DNA from: Hypholoma sublateritium FD-334 SS-4
Taxonomy: Eukaryota; Basidiomycota; Agaricomycetes; Agaricales; Strophariaceae
Direction of reading: 5' to 3'
DNA: 64,000 bases
Assembly: GCA_000827495.1 (NCBI GenBank)
Contig: KN817594.1
Span: 124,001-188,000, forward strand
Below the pieces are notes generated by a model. That model was not told the origin of the DNA and ran no database searches. It saw only the letters and a list, made by a program, of their open reading frames with translations. The translations under genes were made by a program, and so were the position numbers. Of the stretch, positions 51,801-63,948 are shown piece after piece (the stretch's first letter is position 1; every line of letters starts with the position of its first letter).

Positions 51801-53645
51801 TGTCAAGGAAAGAGCTCATCGCCTCACGTATGCTCTGTTCGCGTTCAAGCTTGAGGGCCCCTGTCAGCGCAATGCGGATTAGGATCTTGAGGTAATGGGC
51901 AAGACCCGTGACAAGAGCCAAGAGCTCCTGTGTCATTCCCATCCGCCGTGCTCCTGTTTCTTGCGTATGTGAAAGTAGCGTGAACAATTCGACAGTTTTC
52001 CGGCACAGCATCCGAGCTTCCCTAACGTGTGACATGCCTGCAACGTAGCTTGAGCAGACAGGTCAAATTGTCAAGCGCAGTGCGGAAAACTGACCCTTCA
52101 TGTTCAATGACGCGAAATGGAATTCCAGGTCGTCGATAGTTCCGAATAGCACCTCCACATGCAGAATGAATTTCTCCGCCATCCGAATAGCGTCCAGATA
52201 TGCCCCATTGCTGACTTGCCTTAGCATATCCGAAATGCATGCAGCACTCGATTCTTCAAACGCAGACAGAACTCTGAGAATTGGCTTTAGCTTCAGCCTT
52301 TGAGGACGTCAAAAGGCACGTACGTCCAAATCCGATACACTTGTTGCTCCATACGCATTTGTTTCTCTTTGAGGCTTGGTGGGGATTCTCTCCTCTCCTC
52401 TTCCACATACAGCGGTTCCTCTCCTTCCTCCGCCGTGATCGAACTTGTAGGCCGTCTGGTGCTTACTTTGACATTCCAGAACTGCCAAAAATCAGTTCCT
52501 CGTTGACACGTCTAAATAATGATTGCCTACTTTGTTGATCATGTAGCATTCTGGGTGCCAACATTCATCTCTCATGTTCCTGTTGATCTCCACAAATTGT
52601 TTAAGGATTGCACTATTGCAGCCGGCGCATTTGGTCGCGAATCGCGTGGAATAGTGGAAGTGGCAGTAAACGTCACCGTCGTGTTCGTAGTAAGAGTCCT
52701 GAGGGCCGAAAAGTGTAGAACAGAGAGAGCATGTGAAATGCTCGACATGATACTTTTTGTCTGTTGCCAGCAGGTAAACGAATTTCCGGAAGGAGATCGA
52801 ACAAAGAACGCACTGCAAGCCGTGATGTAGCTACCTCTCAGAGCCATTCCGCACTTTGCGCAAATCAGATTCAGCCTTCGGAAATAATCACGTTCGCAGA
52901 GCGGATTTTGCTTGCCCCCTGGCCCATCGATGGGAAAGAATTTCGAAGCGACGACTTCCCCACAGTCCTATAACGGGCATTGGAAAAAAATCTGGGAAAA
53001 TCAAGGCTTTACGCACCATGCATTTGAAGCAGTTGAGATGAAAAACAGCTCCGAGTGCACGTACAAAGGGACCTTGCATAGCCTTGCCGCACGCCGAACA
53101 TGTCCTGCAAGGGGATGAGATGACTTCTTATGTGCGATTTATAGTGCTTACGTTGAGGACAGAGTTGTCGACCCCGACGAATTGCTCGGTGGAGGCCTCG
53201 GCGCCGACGTGGATGCATCCGAATGCTGGGATTGATCAGAGTGCCCTGAATTAGAGGGGTCCCTGGCACCTGGTGTATTGGGACGGCTGCTGCCAGCGGC
53301 GGTGAGAAAAGGGGGTGATGGCCTCGGCGAAGATGAGATATAGGCTTGGTTATGGTTAAGGTCTTCGCTGCGGGCCTTCGGCGCTGGGTTCATGTTTGCA
53401 GAAAGATTACGATCGGGATCCGACGACCCGACCGTTGAAGAGCGTGTGGGGAGGGGAGAACGTCCAGGAATCGCTGCTGCACTCGTCGCGGGTGCAGAAT
53501 ACGGGTTTCTACCCGTCATCGGGCTCCGTGACTGGTCGAAGTCCGTGGACACCGCCAAAGGCCCCACTGCGCCGCCAGTGCCATTGCTGGCCTGGTAATT
53601 GGACCATGGTGGCGGTGCTCGTCCCTGATCACGGTCGCTGCTCAT
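48874..53645 (-). CDS. LRG1: Lrg1-type LIM-domain RhoGAP
   Basis: The start at 53645 (MSSDRDQGRAPPPW) opens a Ser/Pro/Asn-rich disordered region of about 160 residues. LIM domains follow: CSACGKAMQGPF with HLNCFKCM, then CAKCGMALRG through CSLCSTLFGPQDSYYEHDG, then CAGCNSAILKQFVEINRNMR. A later zinc-binding segment reads CVRCNLTVEEDCVRLG and HSHCVQCAHCGK. The C-terminal half has a RhoGAP domain with VEGIFRKNGNIRRLNDL (the arginine in IFRKNG is at the arginine-finger position), FLRELPDPLMTFKL and LATVICPSILY. A Pro/Gln-rich tail ends the protein. Yeast Lrg1 (LIM plus RhoGAP) switches off Rho1 in beta-1,3-glucan synthesis and cell-wall signalling. Domain order favours Lrg1 over Rga1/2. Confidence 0.85.
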
Positions 53646-54695
53646 TTCTGGGAGCCCCGGCCACACTGAGCTGTCAGTTTTGAGGGAGAAGTCGTGTAAT
53701 TGAAAAGCTCTGGAGAAGACGGACGGTGAGTGCAGGTTCTGACCGCTGCTAACCGCTCGACAGAAATGTGACATTGTCACCGTCACCGTCACAGCCCATG
53801 AACCATGCCAGAGTCATTTGATCTTTGCACAACATTTGCATTGATCACACTCCCACTTTCACTGCCGATTCCACAGCTCCCAGAACCACAAGAATAGGAA
53901 CTAATAGGAATCAGAGCAAGTCCTGACGTCAGCCTCTACTTCAGAGCTGTAGCTTGCAAGAATGGAAAGCCTGACGTCAACATCAAGCACCGCCCAAGCA
54001 CCGCCTTCAAATCCAATGCGCCCCAACCAATCTGCATCTTAAAAATAGAGACCGGAACACACTCATATCCCGATACTTATGCCAAATGACGCAAGTACGT
54101 CTCTTTTCACAAGGAATATAACATGTTTAAGAATACAATTTGATCATCTTCTGTGACAGACTGTTCATCAAGGAGATTAATATACAAGGTCAGCCTCGAC
54201 TCGGACCTTCTTGAATGGACACTGAACGTACATACGCACACCACCCACGTTTCTCATGCCGAAAGCAAGCGTCAGTATCGTGGCCCCACAATCAAGGCGG
54301 CCTCTATAGCCTGCTAGTGCTGTCGTCCTCGCCTTCGAACGCTCATGGCAGCCCCGGAGGCTGCTAGTTTTCCGATAGTGTGCTGCATGCGACTTTCGGG
54401 CGAAGGTTACCACAGTTTGACAACTGGTGATACTCCCCCCAGCAATGAGGCCCGAGGCAGCGCCTGCGTTCACACGATATTGTCATAATATCTTTGTATG
54501 TTGCATGGCCTTGAATGGTCTCTGCGCGCCGAAAACAAGAACTGGGCCTGTGCTATCGAATCAGAAGGAACGCACTTGTACACCGGGAGCACTGCGCTCC
54601 TCTACTCGTGCTTTGCTTCGAGGCGAAGAAGTGGACTCGGAAAACTTTTCATGTCTTTTCATCTTCGACGCCGTATATACAGATGTAACAGCCAC
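53646..54695. other. Intergenic stretch
   Basis: It contains the LRG1 5' flank and the 3' flank of the FunK1 gene. A 98-codon frame at 54177-54473 (minus) has no recognisable motif. Nothing further is supported. Confidence 0.4.
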
Positions 54696-57309
54696 CTACT
54701 CTGACTCAAGCTCAAATACATGCTCTATTTCGGACCCCCTCCGGAAGACCTTCTCTGTAACCAACCATATCTTTATGCGGCGATCGCTTTTCGTCGACCA
54801 AGACTCGGGTCGAGCACGTTTCTGACGTGCGACGGGACGCTGCTGCACTGGAGGATAGCTGGCAGGAGTTTCCGACAACGTCTGACAGTGTTCGAGCGCC
54901 TGGGAAAGCACGGCCTTGAAAGCTTCGCAGGTAGCCTGGCTTTTCACATCAATAATGTTCACCAGATTGCGGGCGCCGTAGACAACTTCAATGAGCTCTT
55001 GGATGTACGGGGCGATAGGCGCCCAGTAATCTGTGAGATACTCAGCGGGAGAACGGTATATATTAATGAGATCTATCAGCTTCTTGTCCTGCAGTATAGC
55101 AATGTTGGATTCGTGGTGCCATTGCGCTATCCGATGGGATATCTTCACCTCGCCAACAGAGGTACCAGGAGGACCACATGTAAACCGAGCAAGATGCAGA
55201 AGGACCAAGAACACTGATTCAAGGTCGTGTCTTAGTTCGCGTACACAAGGCTTCTTTCGCACCGTTAGTTCCACAGCCATGTAGGGTAACGTCCCCTACA
55301 GACAGTTAGTGAATAGACGACACTGGCCTCAGAAATGGTTCGGACATACTGTTGGCCCAGTAGATAGCGTGTTTGTGGCACACGAATAATCAAAATCTAT
55401 AACGCTTCCACCTGACTCCGGGGACGACAGCGGGACCTTCTTGCTATTCGAGGCAGCGGGAAGTGATGGCTGATGAACTCCAGTACTGGTGTTGATTGCA
55501 GTGGCGGAAGATCCCACCAACGAGGAGGGAAGGGAACCCACTACTTGCTCACTAGCCGTAGGCTGGCACGGTGTTTGCTCATTAGCCTGTGTATGGCTTG
55601 TACTGGCGGGAGACAAGAGGGACGAATCGGGCTGAAATGCAGAAAGAATGGCAGGAAGAAACCTGACGATGACGATGTTGTTGATAGAAACATCGCCATG
55701 AATTACACCGCATTTATCATGGAAAAATTCGAGGCCTAGAAGATATTCAACAATGAATACTGATGATCATATGAATTGCGATATATGTGAAATGTAATAA
55801 CTCACGGTCAACAACATCAATTAGAGCCTGCAGACATTCAACGCGCGAGCGGTAGGTGGTAATGGGATCACCGATTGGGCCGGTGACTATGCGGCGGCGA
55901 ATGCGTGCAATGTCAATCCTACGAAGCAGTCCTCTGGGTTCATCGGTGTCATCAACATGATTCTCCCCAGCGACAAACCTTGGGCTCAGAATTTTAGAGC
56001 GGTCATCAAGGCCCGAGTCAGTTTGTACTTTACTGCTGATGTTCTTAACGTGTTCAATCTCAGAAAACTTGTGAGAAGCTAGAACCCAGGAGTCCTTCAA
56101 GATGTGGAATCGACCGTGTTGATCCTTGACGATGTAGACGCGAGTTCCCCGACCAAAAATATGTGGCGAAGCGGATATTTTCGTGATGATCGTGAACTGT
56201 TGGCCGTCTACGACGACAGCCTGCGGATCCCCAGTCAAAGGGTTAATAATGACCTTGGGATCCGCTCCTAGGATCCGAGTGTCCCCAAATGTCAGGGTGT
56301 AGACGACCCTAGCAAATGATATAGCGTCGAAGGAAATGAGAGGTGCTGGCGCAGTACAAATGGCACCGGTACGGTCAACGACGACAACAGAGAAGTGTAT
56401 TAAATCTCCTGAGTCGCGCAGTATAAGGCCGACAACATATCGACGATGTAGTTGTGAATGAAATATGTTGGAAGCGTCATCAATGATCGTTTGAATGAGC
56501 TCGCGCTGCGATTGATTGTTGTGCGAGCTGATCGCAACGAGTGCTTTCACTAACGGCCACCGGAAACAAACACCGGTAGGGGAGCTTTTCTGCAAGCTAC
56601 GGTCGATGACGAAAATGTTGGACTTTCGGGGAGTATAACCTTCATCAAATTCTTCATTGGGTCCCTCACAGCTGAAGACATGGTCTCCGAACTTCTCAGT
56701 CTCCCTCTTCTGACTGGCATCGAAGTTCGCGTCCCGTGGCACGAGGCCATGAAGCATGCCTAACTGGTTGCCCAAGTGGTTGAGCCATTCCGCCGTCTTT
56801 GATGCATCTGCACAGTCAGGAAGGTTGACAAAGTTGGCCTGTTCGGGGCTCCACAGCGTAGTGTCCGACAGAAAGGATCGGTTAAAAGGTACGGGAAGCT
56901 TGCTATCAGCAAAAAGATGAACGTCGATCCACATAACGGAAGCATCGCGAATGACTCTCTCCATTTTATTGGTCACAAGCTCAGTAGATTTCCTGTTGCT
57001 GTACCTCTTGTCGTCCGGCAGCGCGTCACTTCCTGGCTCAATAGTAGACGGCTCATCGCGACTACGGGCTATTAGACCCTCTGATGTTATGTATTCCCCA
57101 TAAAGACCGGGCTCCGTGACAGTGGACCAACAGCTTGGGGGTGGAAGCGTTGGTGGGAGGAATCGCCTGTCGATTTTGGCAGCATGGCCGCCCTCGATTT
57201 TGGCAGCATGGTCGCCCTCGATTTTGGCAGCATGGTCGCCCTCGGGACGGAAGGCGCAAATTTCGGAAACTGAACGGGATGTAGAAGTACCAGAGGCAGA
57301 AGTGCTCAT
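54696..57309 (-). CDS. FunK1 fungal-type protein kinase
   Basis: A start at 57309 (MSTSASGTSTS) is preferred; the frame continues upstream to 57564, so the start is uncertain. The long N-terminal region has three copies of the octapeptide G-D/G-H-A-A-K-I-E/D, then the FunK1-type segment WSPEQANFVNLPDCADASKT and ISFARVVYTLTFGD. The catalytic part, split by introns, reads VIHGDVSINNIVIV (catalytic loop with Gly in place of the usual Arg), VIDFDYSC (in place of DFG) and GTLPYMAVEL (APE-like region), ending at 54696. FunK1 kinases are expanded in Agaricomycetes and mostly of unknown role. HGDVS and DFD are normal variants for the family, so loss of activity should not be assumed. Divergent from the gene at 57846. 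Confidence 0.85.
57170..57241. repeat. Three tandem 24 bp units in the FunK1 coding region
   Basis: Units lie at 57170-57193, 57194-57217 and 57218-57241. Each starts TCGATTTTGGCAGCATGG, and the units differ at a single C/T position. On the minus strand each encodes eight residues (GDHAAKIE-like). The near identity points to recent expansion. Confidence 0.9.
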
Positions 57310-57845
57310 TGCTATGCTCGAGTTGGAAGGAGAGGAAGAGGCAGAAAGGAAGTGGCCAGATATTTGTCCTGAGAATTTCGGCCTCGGAAATAGCCGATCT
57401 AGCCGCCGCGCCACACACACGCGGCTGAGAGTACAGCACAGCCACCATAATAAACGAATCGGAACGGCACAGCTTGCCGCCTGCCTGCCGCATCGATGTG
57501 CGTGCTCCGGCGGCGAGCGCATATGCTTTCTCTCAATGACAACTCTACATATCACACACAACACCCGAGCACCGAAGGACGCCGGCCGCTTGCGTGCTCA
57601 GCTTACATTATTCTATACCTGCCGAGCAGGGGACGCAATCCGCCTGCTCCAGCTCTAGCTCTAGCCACTGAGCCAACAAGATAAATACGAGCACCTCCTC
57701 CGCCGACACCCCATCGATTTCCGCGCCTATCGCCAGAGACACCATAACACACTTCCACACCGGGCATCCGGAGATATACTCCTCTTACGTCCGCAGCATC
57801 CCATAACACAACCGCACCGCACGAGCAGCCAGCGTCCACCGTGCA
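57310..57845. promoter_or_regulatory. Divergent intergenic region
   Basis: These 536 bp separate the preferred FunK1 start (minus) from the small membrane-protein start (plus). The FunK1 frame stays open up to 57564, so part of this could be coding. A TATA-like ATAAAT lies near 57682, about 165 bp before the plus-strand ATG. Confidence 0.4.
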
Positions 57846-58607
57846 ATGACGCCCTTCGCTCACGCCACCTCAGCGTTCACCAAGCGCGGGTACCACTCCG
57901 CCTTCGGGTACGGCGGCGGGTGGCATCCCTGGCGGCGCTCCCCGAGCCGCATCCTATGGTTCCTGCTTGGCGCGGGCTCTGCGGTGTTCTACATCAAGCA
58001 CAAGGACAGCGACCTGCGGAAGAGCTACGGATCGCGCTGCAGGCGCATCGGACCTGAACATATGACGATGGATGGCAGCGCAGCGGCGGCGGGGGCCCCG
58101 CAGGCACCCGCGGCATCGATGCACGCGCATTGGGGTACAGCACAGTACCCGCTGCCGCACCCTGGCGCGCCGGGCTGGAATGCGTCGGGGGAAAAAGTTG
58201 CAGGAGAGGCTCCGCCCCAGCCGCCGTTGCAGGCGCTCAAGTCGGCGTTCGACGGGTGGGAGAAGAACCAGGACCAGAGGATCGAGGAAGAGAAAGAGCA
58301 CATGGCGAAGGTCTCCAGACAGGCTGTGGACGCCGTGCGTCCTTTTGTCATTCATCTTTATGGACGGTTTACCTGACTGTATACACAGATGGTTGAGCTC
58401 ACGGAAGCAACGCTGGAGTCCGTGTTAAGCACGGCCGAGGCATTGAAAGTGGTACGCATATCATGGAAGCTCGATATTTGAGGCCATGACTGACCAAATG
58501 ACACGATACAGAAACTCGCGGAGCATAAGGCCCAACGAGAGAAAGAGCAAAAAGCCATTGAAGCCCAGCTTGAGGAACAGCGCCGTAACCCACCGCGCAT
58601 GGTGTAA
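57846..58607 (+). CDS. Small single-span membrane protein with coiled-coil tail
   Basis: Three exons (57846-58334, 58389-58451, 58512-58607) give 215 residues. After a short basic start (TKRGYHSAFGYGGGWHPWRR), one hydrophobic segment at about residues 36-51 (ILWFLLGAGSAVFYIK) is followed by a basic stretch. An Ala/Pro-rich linker comes next. A charged helical C-terminus includes IEEEKEHMAKVSRQAVDA and EHKAQREKEQKAIEAQLEEQ, suggesting coiled coil. The Arg-rich N-terminus before the single span would fit a mitochondrial inner-membrane or ER anchor; this is inference. I do not recognise the family. Confidence 0.65.
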
Positions 58608-59365
58608 ATCTATTTATATCCATCTGCGTCGCGCCCAAAAATATCGCCGTGCAACCCACCTATCACATTCATTTGAAATCAAATATCTGTCCAGCTGTAT
58701 CACCATTTCTGTATGCTCACTTATAATCTGTATTTTTCTTCTCCCGCCCCCGAGTCGTTCATTCCATAGATGTTTCAATAACCTCCTCTTTCTTTATTAT
58801 TTTGGGACGATGTTATCGATGTTCTACTATAATTTAAACCATCTGTCAAAAGAGACAAGTCCAAGTAAAACGCAAGCGGGTCAGGGTCCAGAAAACTAGC
58901 GCCCATCCAAGGAGCGTGAGCGCCTTGAGGAATCTGTTTTTGAAAGCCGTTCAAACGATGCAAATACTTTTTTTTCTTTACCTGTAAGCGATAGACCAAA
59001 AATAAAATCCAAAGATGCGATAATCACACCTGAGAGCAGAACAAGATGTATGCAAAACTGAAATGCACAAATCCGAGGAGTAGGTATAGCGCCAGGCCAA
59101 ACGCAGCAAGCCTTGAAATGACCATTGACCACTTAGAAAGCCAAAATATTTCCCATATCCTGCTGCGCAGATCGGGTCGCGCAGGGTCCAATGTCCGCGC
59201 AATTCAGGTGAAGCGCGGACTTCAGGGACGCTCGAGCAGCTAATTTTGAGCTGATTCACTGTTCACATTGCAATGTATTTTAAGTTATCATTATTGGAAA
59301 ATATAGCCTAATGCCCTCGGACTCCTGGTATCCCCAATATCGCTGCCCGCAGTAGCGGTCTCGCG

Positions 59366-60679
59366 TCATACCATCTCTGACGCGGATTTTTCGTGGAAAC
59401 CGACGCTTAGTACTACCCGGGACAGGGCCGGTATCGACGGATCTGCAGGAGCGCTGAATGCGTGCACGTCGATGTGTTGGATTTTGCAATGTGCTTTCTC
59501 CGCGACGGTCAGCGAAGTTATATTGTGGAGGGTGAATGGTAAAATGAATGGTTTTGAAAGAGGACTGCTCGTTTTCATTGTTGGGAGATCCTCCTGGGTC
59601 GCCAATTGTCCGCACTTGGTTTTACGATAGACGCGGCATGCCATGATGCTCGTGAGGACCATGTTGGGCGCGGTAGCCATGGCTCTTTGATATGGCAATG
59701 GAACGGACATATATCCCGACATTATGAGTCCCACCACCGCTGTCGTTAGCGAGATACTGAGGGGTGCCATGCTAAGTCAGAACACGTATAGGCTGCCAGG
59801 GATGTTGAATATTGGCTTACAGGTAATACTTTTGGCCATCCAGCAACATTGTCCGCGAAATCTCTGGAAGAGAATGGCCTAACACCGCGACCTTTAAACT
59901 GTCCCGAATAGTCCGCGCGTTACGCGCGAGGCGCCATGAAATGGCGAAGAAAACCACGGTGTCGTGCATCACCGGTGCCCAAGTCGCAGTGAGGAAGGGA
60001 AAGTTCGACAGAATGGTGTCATCGCAGTACTGTGTGGACCCGACGCGGCCACCCCGGACAGTGATTGGTACCAGCATCGTGCACGCCGCAACGAAGAGCC
60101 ACAGGGTCAAAAACAACGCCGAAACGACGCGATTTCCGTCATAGATAGCCCGAACGCGGAAGAAAGAGAGCATGGCGCAACAGCTTATTGAAACTGGATA
60201 GAAGATATTTGGAATGATTTCTCCCATTGTGCATGTTCCAATCGGAGCCGCTGAGGGATAGATAAGTTATTTGCTTTTTTATACTGGAATTAGGATGAAC
60301 ATACTTTGAAATATGCACAATCCTATAATATAACCCAAGGTACCAATTCTAGGACACAACGACTTAGAACAGGATCAACGCAAAGTCGAATAAGCTTACC
60401 GAGTTCCGAGGTACGCCACCGTGCTCACGGTGAAACGATATTTCAAGAAGAGCTTAAACTCTGCATGTAGGCTGTGTAGAATATCCCAAATTAGCACCTG
60501 TTGTCGCAGATTGTTAGCGGTATTTCAAGTAAACCATGTTCTCGAGCCCTTACACTTAGTGAAGAGACCAGTACGTAGAGAACGATTGATGCCCGATATG
60601 CGACTTCTGGAGAAATAAATGCCAGAGGTGTATCTTGGTTTGGCAGGCTCAGCGCAGAAGCTAATACAGGAATGTACAT
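59366..60679 (-). CDS. 7TM-family membrane protein, copy D
   Basis: The start at 60679 gives MYIPVLASALSLPNQDTPLA, a diverged form of the family start. The second exon opens VLIWDILHSLHAEFKLFLKY. The main exon (about 60227-59817) has SCCAMLSFFRVRAIYDGNR, TLWLFVAACTMLVPITV and VMHDTVVFFAISWRL, and ends DGQKYYL at a splice. The last exon has NMVLTSIMACRVYRKTKCG and a tail to the stop at 59366. Intron positions agree with copies B and C. It is the most diverged of the full copies but shows no frame break. Function unknown. Confidence 0.75.
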
Positions 60680-62065
60680 GACGATAGTATGCGGGGATTT
60701 GCAGTACCAAGCACTATCATCTTGCATTTGACTTATATGAGTATATTCCAGCGAGCGGTGCCAGTTTGATCCACGGTGATAAGAAAATGACTTGCGCCTG
60801 CAAGAGTTTAGAATAAGCGAAGCAACCGACGTCGATTGGCCGTCGACCTCCGTCAACGGAAAATCTCGGATACGGTAGATTTTCCATGGTCTTCCAGATA
60901 ATTGCTTTGGCTATTACATGCGCTGCCAGATAGCAAGGATTTGTCTTCAAAACAAATTGAAGCAACCACAAGGTAAATGGACAATCGGCAAGCGACGGCG
61001 AGCGACGGTGGACAATGCTCATGAATTTCCGTGGCGAGCGAATGCCAAGAGGAGTCATGTTCATGTGCCCAATGTAAGTTCAGCGTTCAGCGCCCAGCCC
61101 GCGTCGAACGCACAGTATAGGAAAATCCGCGAGTATATTCTATGCGGAGACGCGGAGTGGTGGGGCTCCACCCTGGAAGTTCAACCACGATTCATTCATG
61201 AACTCCGCGGCCTGGTGTCTGATCCGGGAAATGAAGGAGAGACCGATACGAGAGTTTGCGGATGCGATGAGAACTCGGTAAGCACTAAGCGGGTGTGGGT
61301 GTCAGTAGTCTGCAGTCAAGCGCTGATCTGGCTCTCGATGTGCCACTTGTCAAAATTAAATCCCGACTCTAAATTTAACTCGGAGTTTGTACTTTATTAT
61401 TGCACTCGCCGCCGGAACTGCTTTTATTTTGGTCATCAAGACTCCATGGCACCTCGAGGATTCCACGAATCAAATCTTTGACGGGACCTCAATGTGCCTC
61501 TAAAAGACACACCTTCTGCGCTCTATTATATCTATTTATTTCGCATTTATCGCGCTGCAAACTCCATCATGTCTATTTTGATGTCCGCGGACCGCTCCTT
61601 CGAAGCTCTTACGTTGACTATCCCACCGTAAATGAAGGGACGCGAGTATTTCACAATTAGAATTTGGTGAGGTCAGGAAAACCACGTTCTGGAATATTAT
61701 TATTCCAGACATTTCCAGAGAAGTTATCTATGATACCGAGTCGGAGCCTTCGTCCCGACTTCCTTGCCAAGCCCTTCCTCCTCCAAAGAGCCTCGGATTG
61801 AGTATTCCCAATGATTGCGATGTTTAATTATCACCCTACGTTTGTGTCCCACGATTGGCCTAGAGGATCGCGGTAACTAATCTCCCCCTACTACTGACCA
61901 GGCAATTTCCAAGTCTACTGCGGCATTCTTGGCGCAATCCCCGCCATCGCCAGGAATCTAGGGCTGATGGAGTCGGCGAGAGTTGAAGCAAGCGCGAAAG
62001 TAAATGCTGCTGATTGGCGCTGCGTTATTTCCATTGAACATTCATTTTCTCGGGCCTGAGAGGAT
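60680..62065. other. Stretch without a firmly supported gene
   Basis: A 187-codon frame runs on the plus strand at 60918-61481. It overlaps the flank of copy D, contains a strong intron-like GTAAGC and has no recognisable motif, so I do not call it a gene. The left copy of a diverged direct repeat begins at about 61457. Confidence 0.4.
61457..61646. repeat. Diverged direct repeat, left copy
   Basis: It shares ordered blocks with 62710-62884: AGGATTCCACGAA, ATATCTATTTATTTC followed by CATTTATC, TTGATGTCCGCGGA, CGAAGCT and TACGTTGACTATCC. Gaps and substitutions separate the blocks. No frame is shared. Confidence 0.8.
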
Positions 62066-62275
62066 TTACTTAGTCCTCCGGTAAACACGACATGCCATAA
62101 TGTTTATCACGACCACGTTAGCCGCGGTAGCCGTACTGGAACGTTCTTGTTAAACACGATGGTCACTACTTCCAGGCTAGTTATTAAATAGATATTCTGA
62201 GTATCGCAGACTTACATAAATACCCTTGGAAATGTTTCTTTGTAAGAGCTTTGCACCAGGCCGTAAGGCACCTCT
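62066..62275 (-). pseudogene. Relic of a 7TM-family gene, last exons
   Basis: The minus strand reads VTIVFNKNVPVR, then after a frame change and small deletion ANVVVINIMACRVYRRTK, then TAA at 62068-62066. This matches the final membrane exon of copies B-D (IMVFNTRVPVPMRS, then NIMACRVYRNTK). A GTAAGT-like donor and short intron still precede it. Upstream exons cannot be followed with confidence. It is a decayed copy, lying between two copies of a direct repeat. Confidence 0.7.
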
Positions 62276-62709
62276 TATCGGTCCTTCTCAGAGCGTTTCC
62301 AAATCAGGAGGCGGGGTTGCCATATTTAGACGTCTCGTAGCGGATCATGAATTGCACACCGAACGAGCGCCCCCAAACATTTGAGCGGCGTTTCGCTTGA
62401 TCACATTTTCAGCTGCGCTCGAGCGAGCCGCGATTCTCTAGCATGTGTATGTCCCTTATCGCTCAGGAGAAGGTGCAGAATGTGCTGCAGGTCCCGAAAA
62501 CGCGAATAATGAAATCAGCGGTCAGGCACATTGTTCGCATGAAAATAGGGCGTCATAGATCAACTCCGTCACTTCGCAATTGCCTATATATTTGACACGC
62601 CTCACTCCAACAGAGGGGCCAGGCGCAGTTCCTGATGCGGACGGCCCAAGTTACCAGAGAATCAATCTCCATTGCATCCTTATATAGCGGGGTCGGGCCG
62701 GCCTAACTC

Positions 62710-62884
62710 AGGAGGATTCCACGAAAAGGGACCTCGAGGGATCTCCAAAAAAGACACGTTGATATCTATTTATTTCACATTTATCACGCTGTTCACCCCA
62801 TCCTGTCTATTTGATGTCCGCGGAGCACTCGCTCGAAGCTGCTACGTTGACTATCCAGGCTCTGTAAATAAAAGGACGCAAGCA
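62710..62884. repeat. Diverged direct repeat, right copy
   Basis: Same orientation as 61457-61646, about 1.25 kb away, sharing the blocks AGGATTCCACGAA, TATCTATTTATTTCACATTT, TTGATGTCCGCGGA and TACGTTGACTATCC. The relic 7TM exon lies between the two copies. Confidence 0.8.
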
Positions 62885-63844
62885 AGCTCAAATCGTCTAC
62901 CAAAATATTACCGTGTGCATAACTAGATAAATGACATTCATGATTCAGTCATTTGATTTTTATTCAATGATTCATTTGACAAAGACCTCAGGCTCAAAGA
63001 AATGGTTGTTATTTATGGACAACAGCCAAAAATTCCGCCAGATAGATCAATTGTAATTTCTCTGTGGTTTATAAATAAACGAGCAAAGAGAAATCAAATA
63101 AAGACCTGCAATTTATATGGTCCTGCATCCGGTGTAATCAATTGTGGCGCAACTGTTTGGCACTGATTTTGGTGATATGTCCGAATTGATGTGGTCCGGC
63201 GGGAGTTAATTCGTCCCAAAGCTTCACTTTTAGTGGCAACTCGAACCAGACTCGAACTGTCACTGTCCTTGACTTCAATGTTTAGGTCATTACAATCCAC
63301 CAGGTAGAGTTCTCCACTTTCCAGCTCGCGTTATTGACTTGAACCGGGCGACGGTAACGGGACAACCCTGGAACTGCATCCCACATCTGATCCTGCTCAA
63401 CCGACTAGTATCGTTGACGAGCCAGTGGCCTGGCGGCGGGCACTGACCAGACGCCCCAGTCTGCACCTGGAACCCTGTCCATTGTCCCACAGACGAGTCT
63501 TGGCTCAACCCATACCCCCATATTTACTACCCTGCCGACATAGAGAACATCTCGTCGTCTCCATACCTTCCCTTTCCCGACAATTTCACATCTGTGGAAT
63601 ATACGGGTCCCTTCAGAAACATTGCAGGATTTTGGTCACCCGTCAGCTGCGTGTCATCGAGGCTTAACTGTGCACCGACGATAGAAATTGGAGTCCCAGC
63701 CAGCGTGTCCAGCCACCATCGCGTTCGTAGGCAAGAAGTTGCCACCCCGGATATATTTACATCTCCTGCGGCTACCGTTGCTCTATTTCTCGCGCGTTGC
63801 GGATATTCGAGGAAGCCGACCACACTCTGCCAGAGATCAAGAAG
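62885..63844. other. Stretch without a supported gene
   Basis: AT-rich up to about 63.1 kb, then mixed. Frames of up to 98 codons occur on both strands without motifs. Exons upstream of the right-edge gene could lie in the last part. Confidence 0.35.
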
Positions 63845-63948
63845 ATGGTGTTGGAGACGGCGTCGCAGGGCTTGCTGATGAGCCTTTTATATGCACTGTC
63901 CGCTGTGGCAGTATTCGCAAAACATATAAAGCTGCAGAATGAGCACTA
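63845..63948 (+). CDS. Possible first exon of a membrane protein leaving the window
   Basis: From the ATG at 63845 the frame reads MVLETASQGLLMSLLYALSA and continues hydrophobic (VAVFAKHIKLQNEH) to a strong GTAAGT donor at 63949. The same frame stays open upstream (IFEEADHTLPEIKK), so the true start may be earlier. A polar start followed by a membrane helix and a splice is typical of basidiomycete multi-pass proteins, but one exon cannot settle the family. Confidence 0.4.

Noticed and set aside
60918..61481. 187-codon plus-strand frame
   Set aside because: No recognisable domain, a strong donor inside and no partner exon. It runs into the direct repeat.
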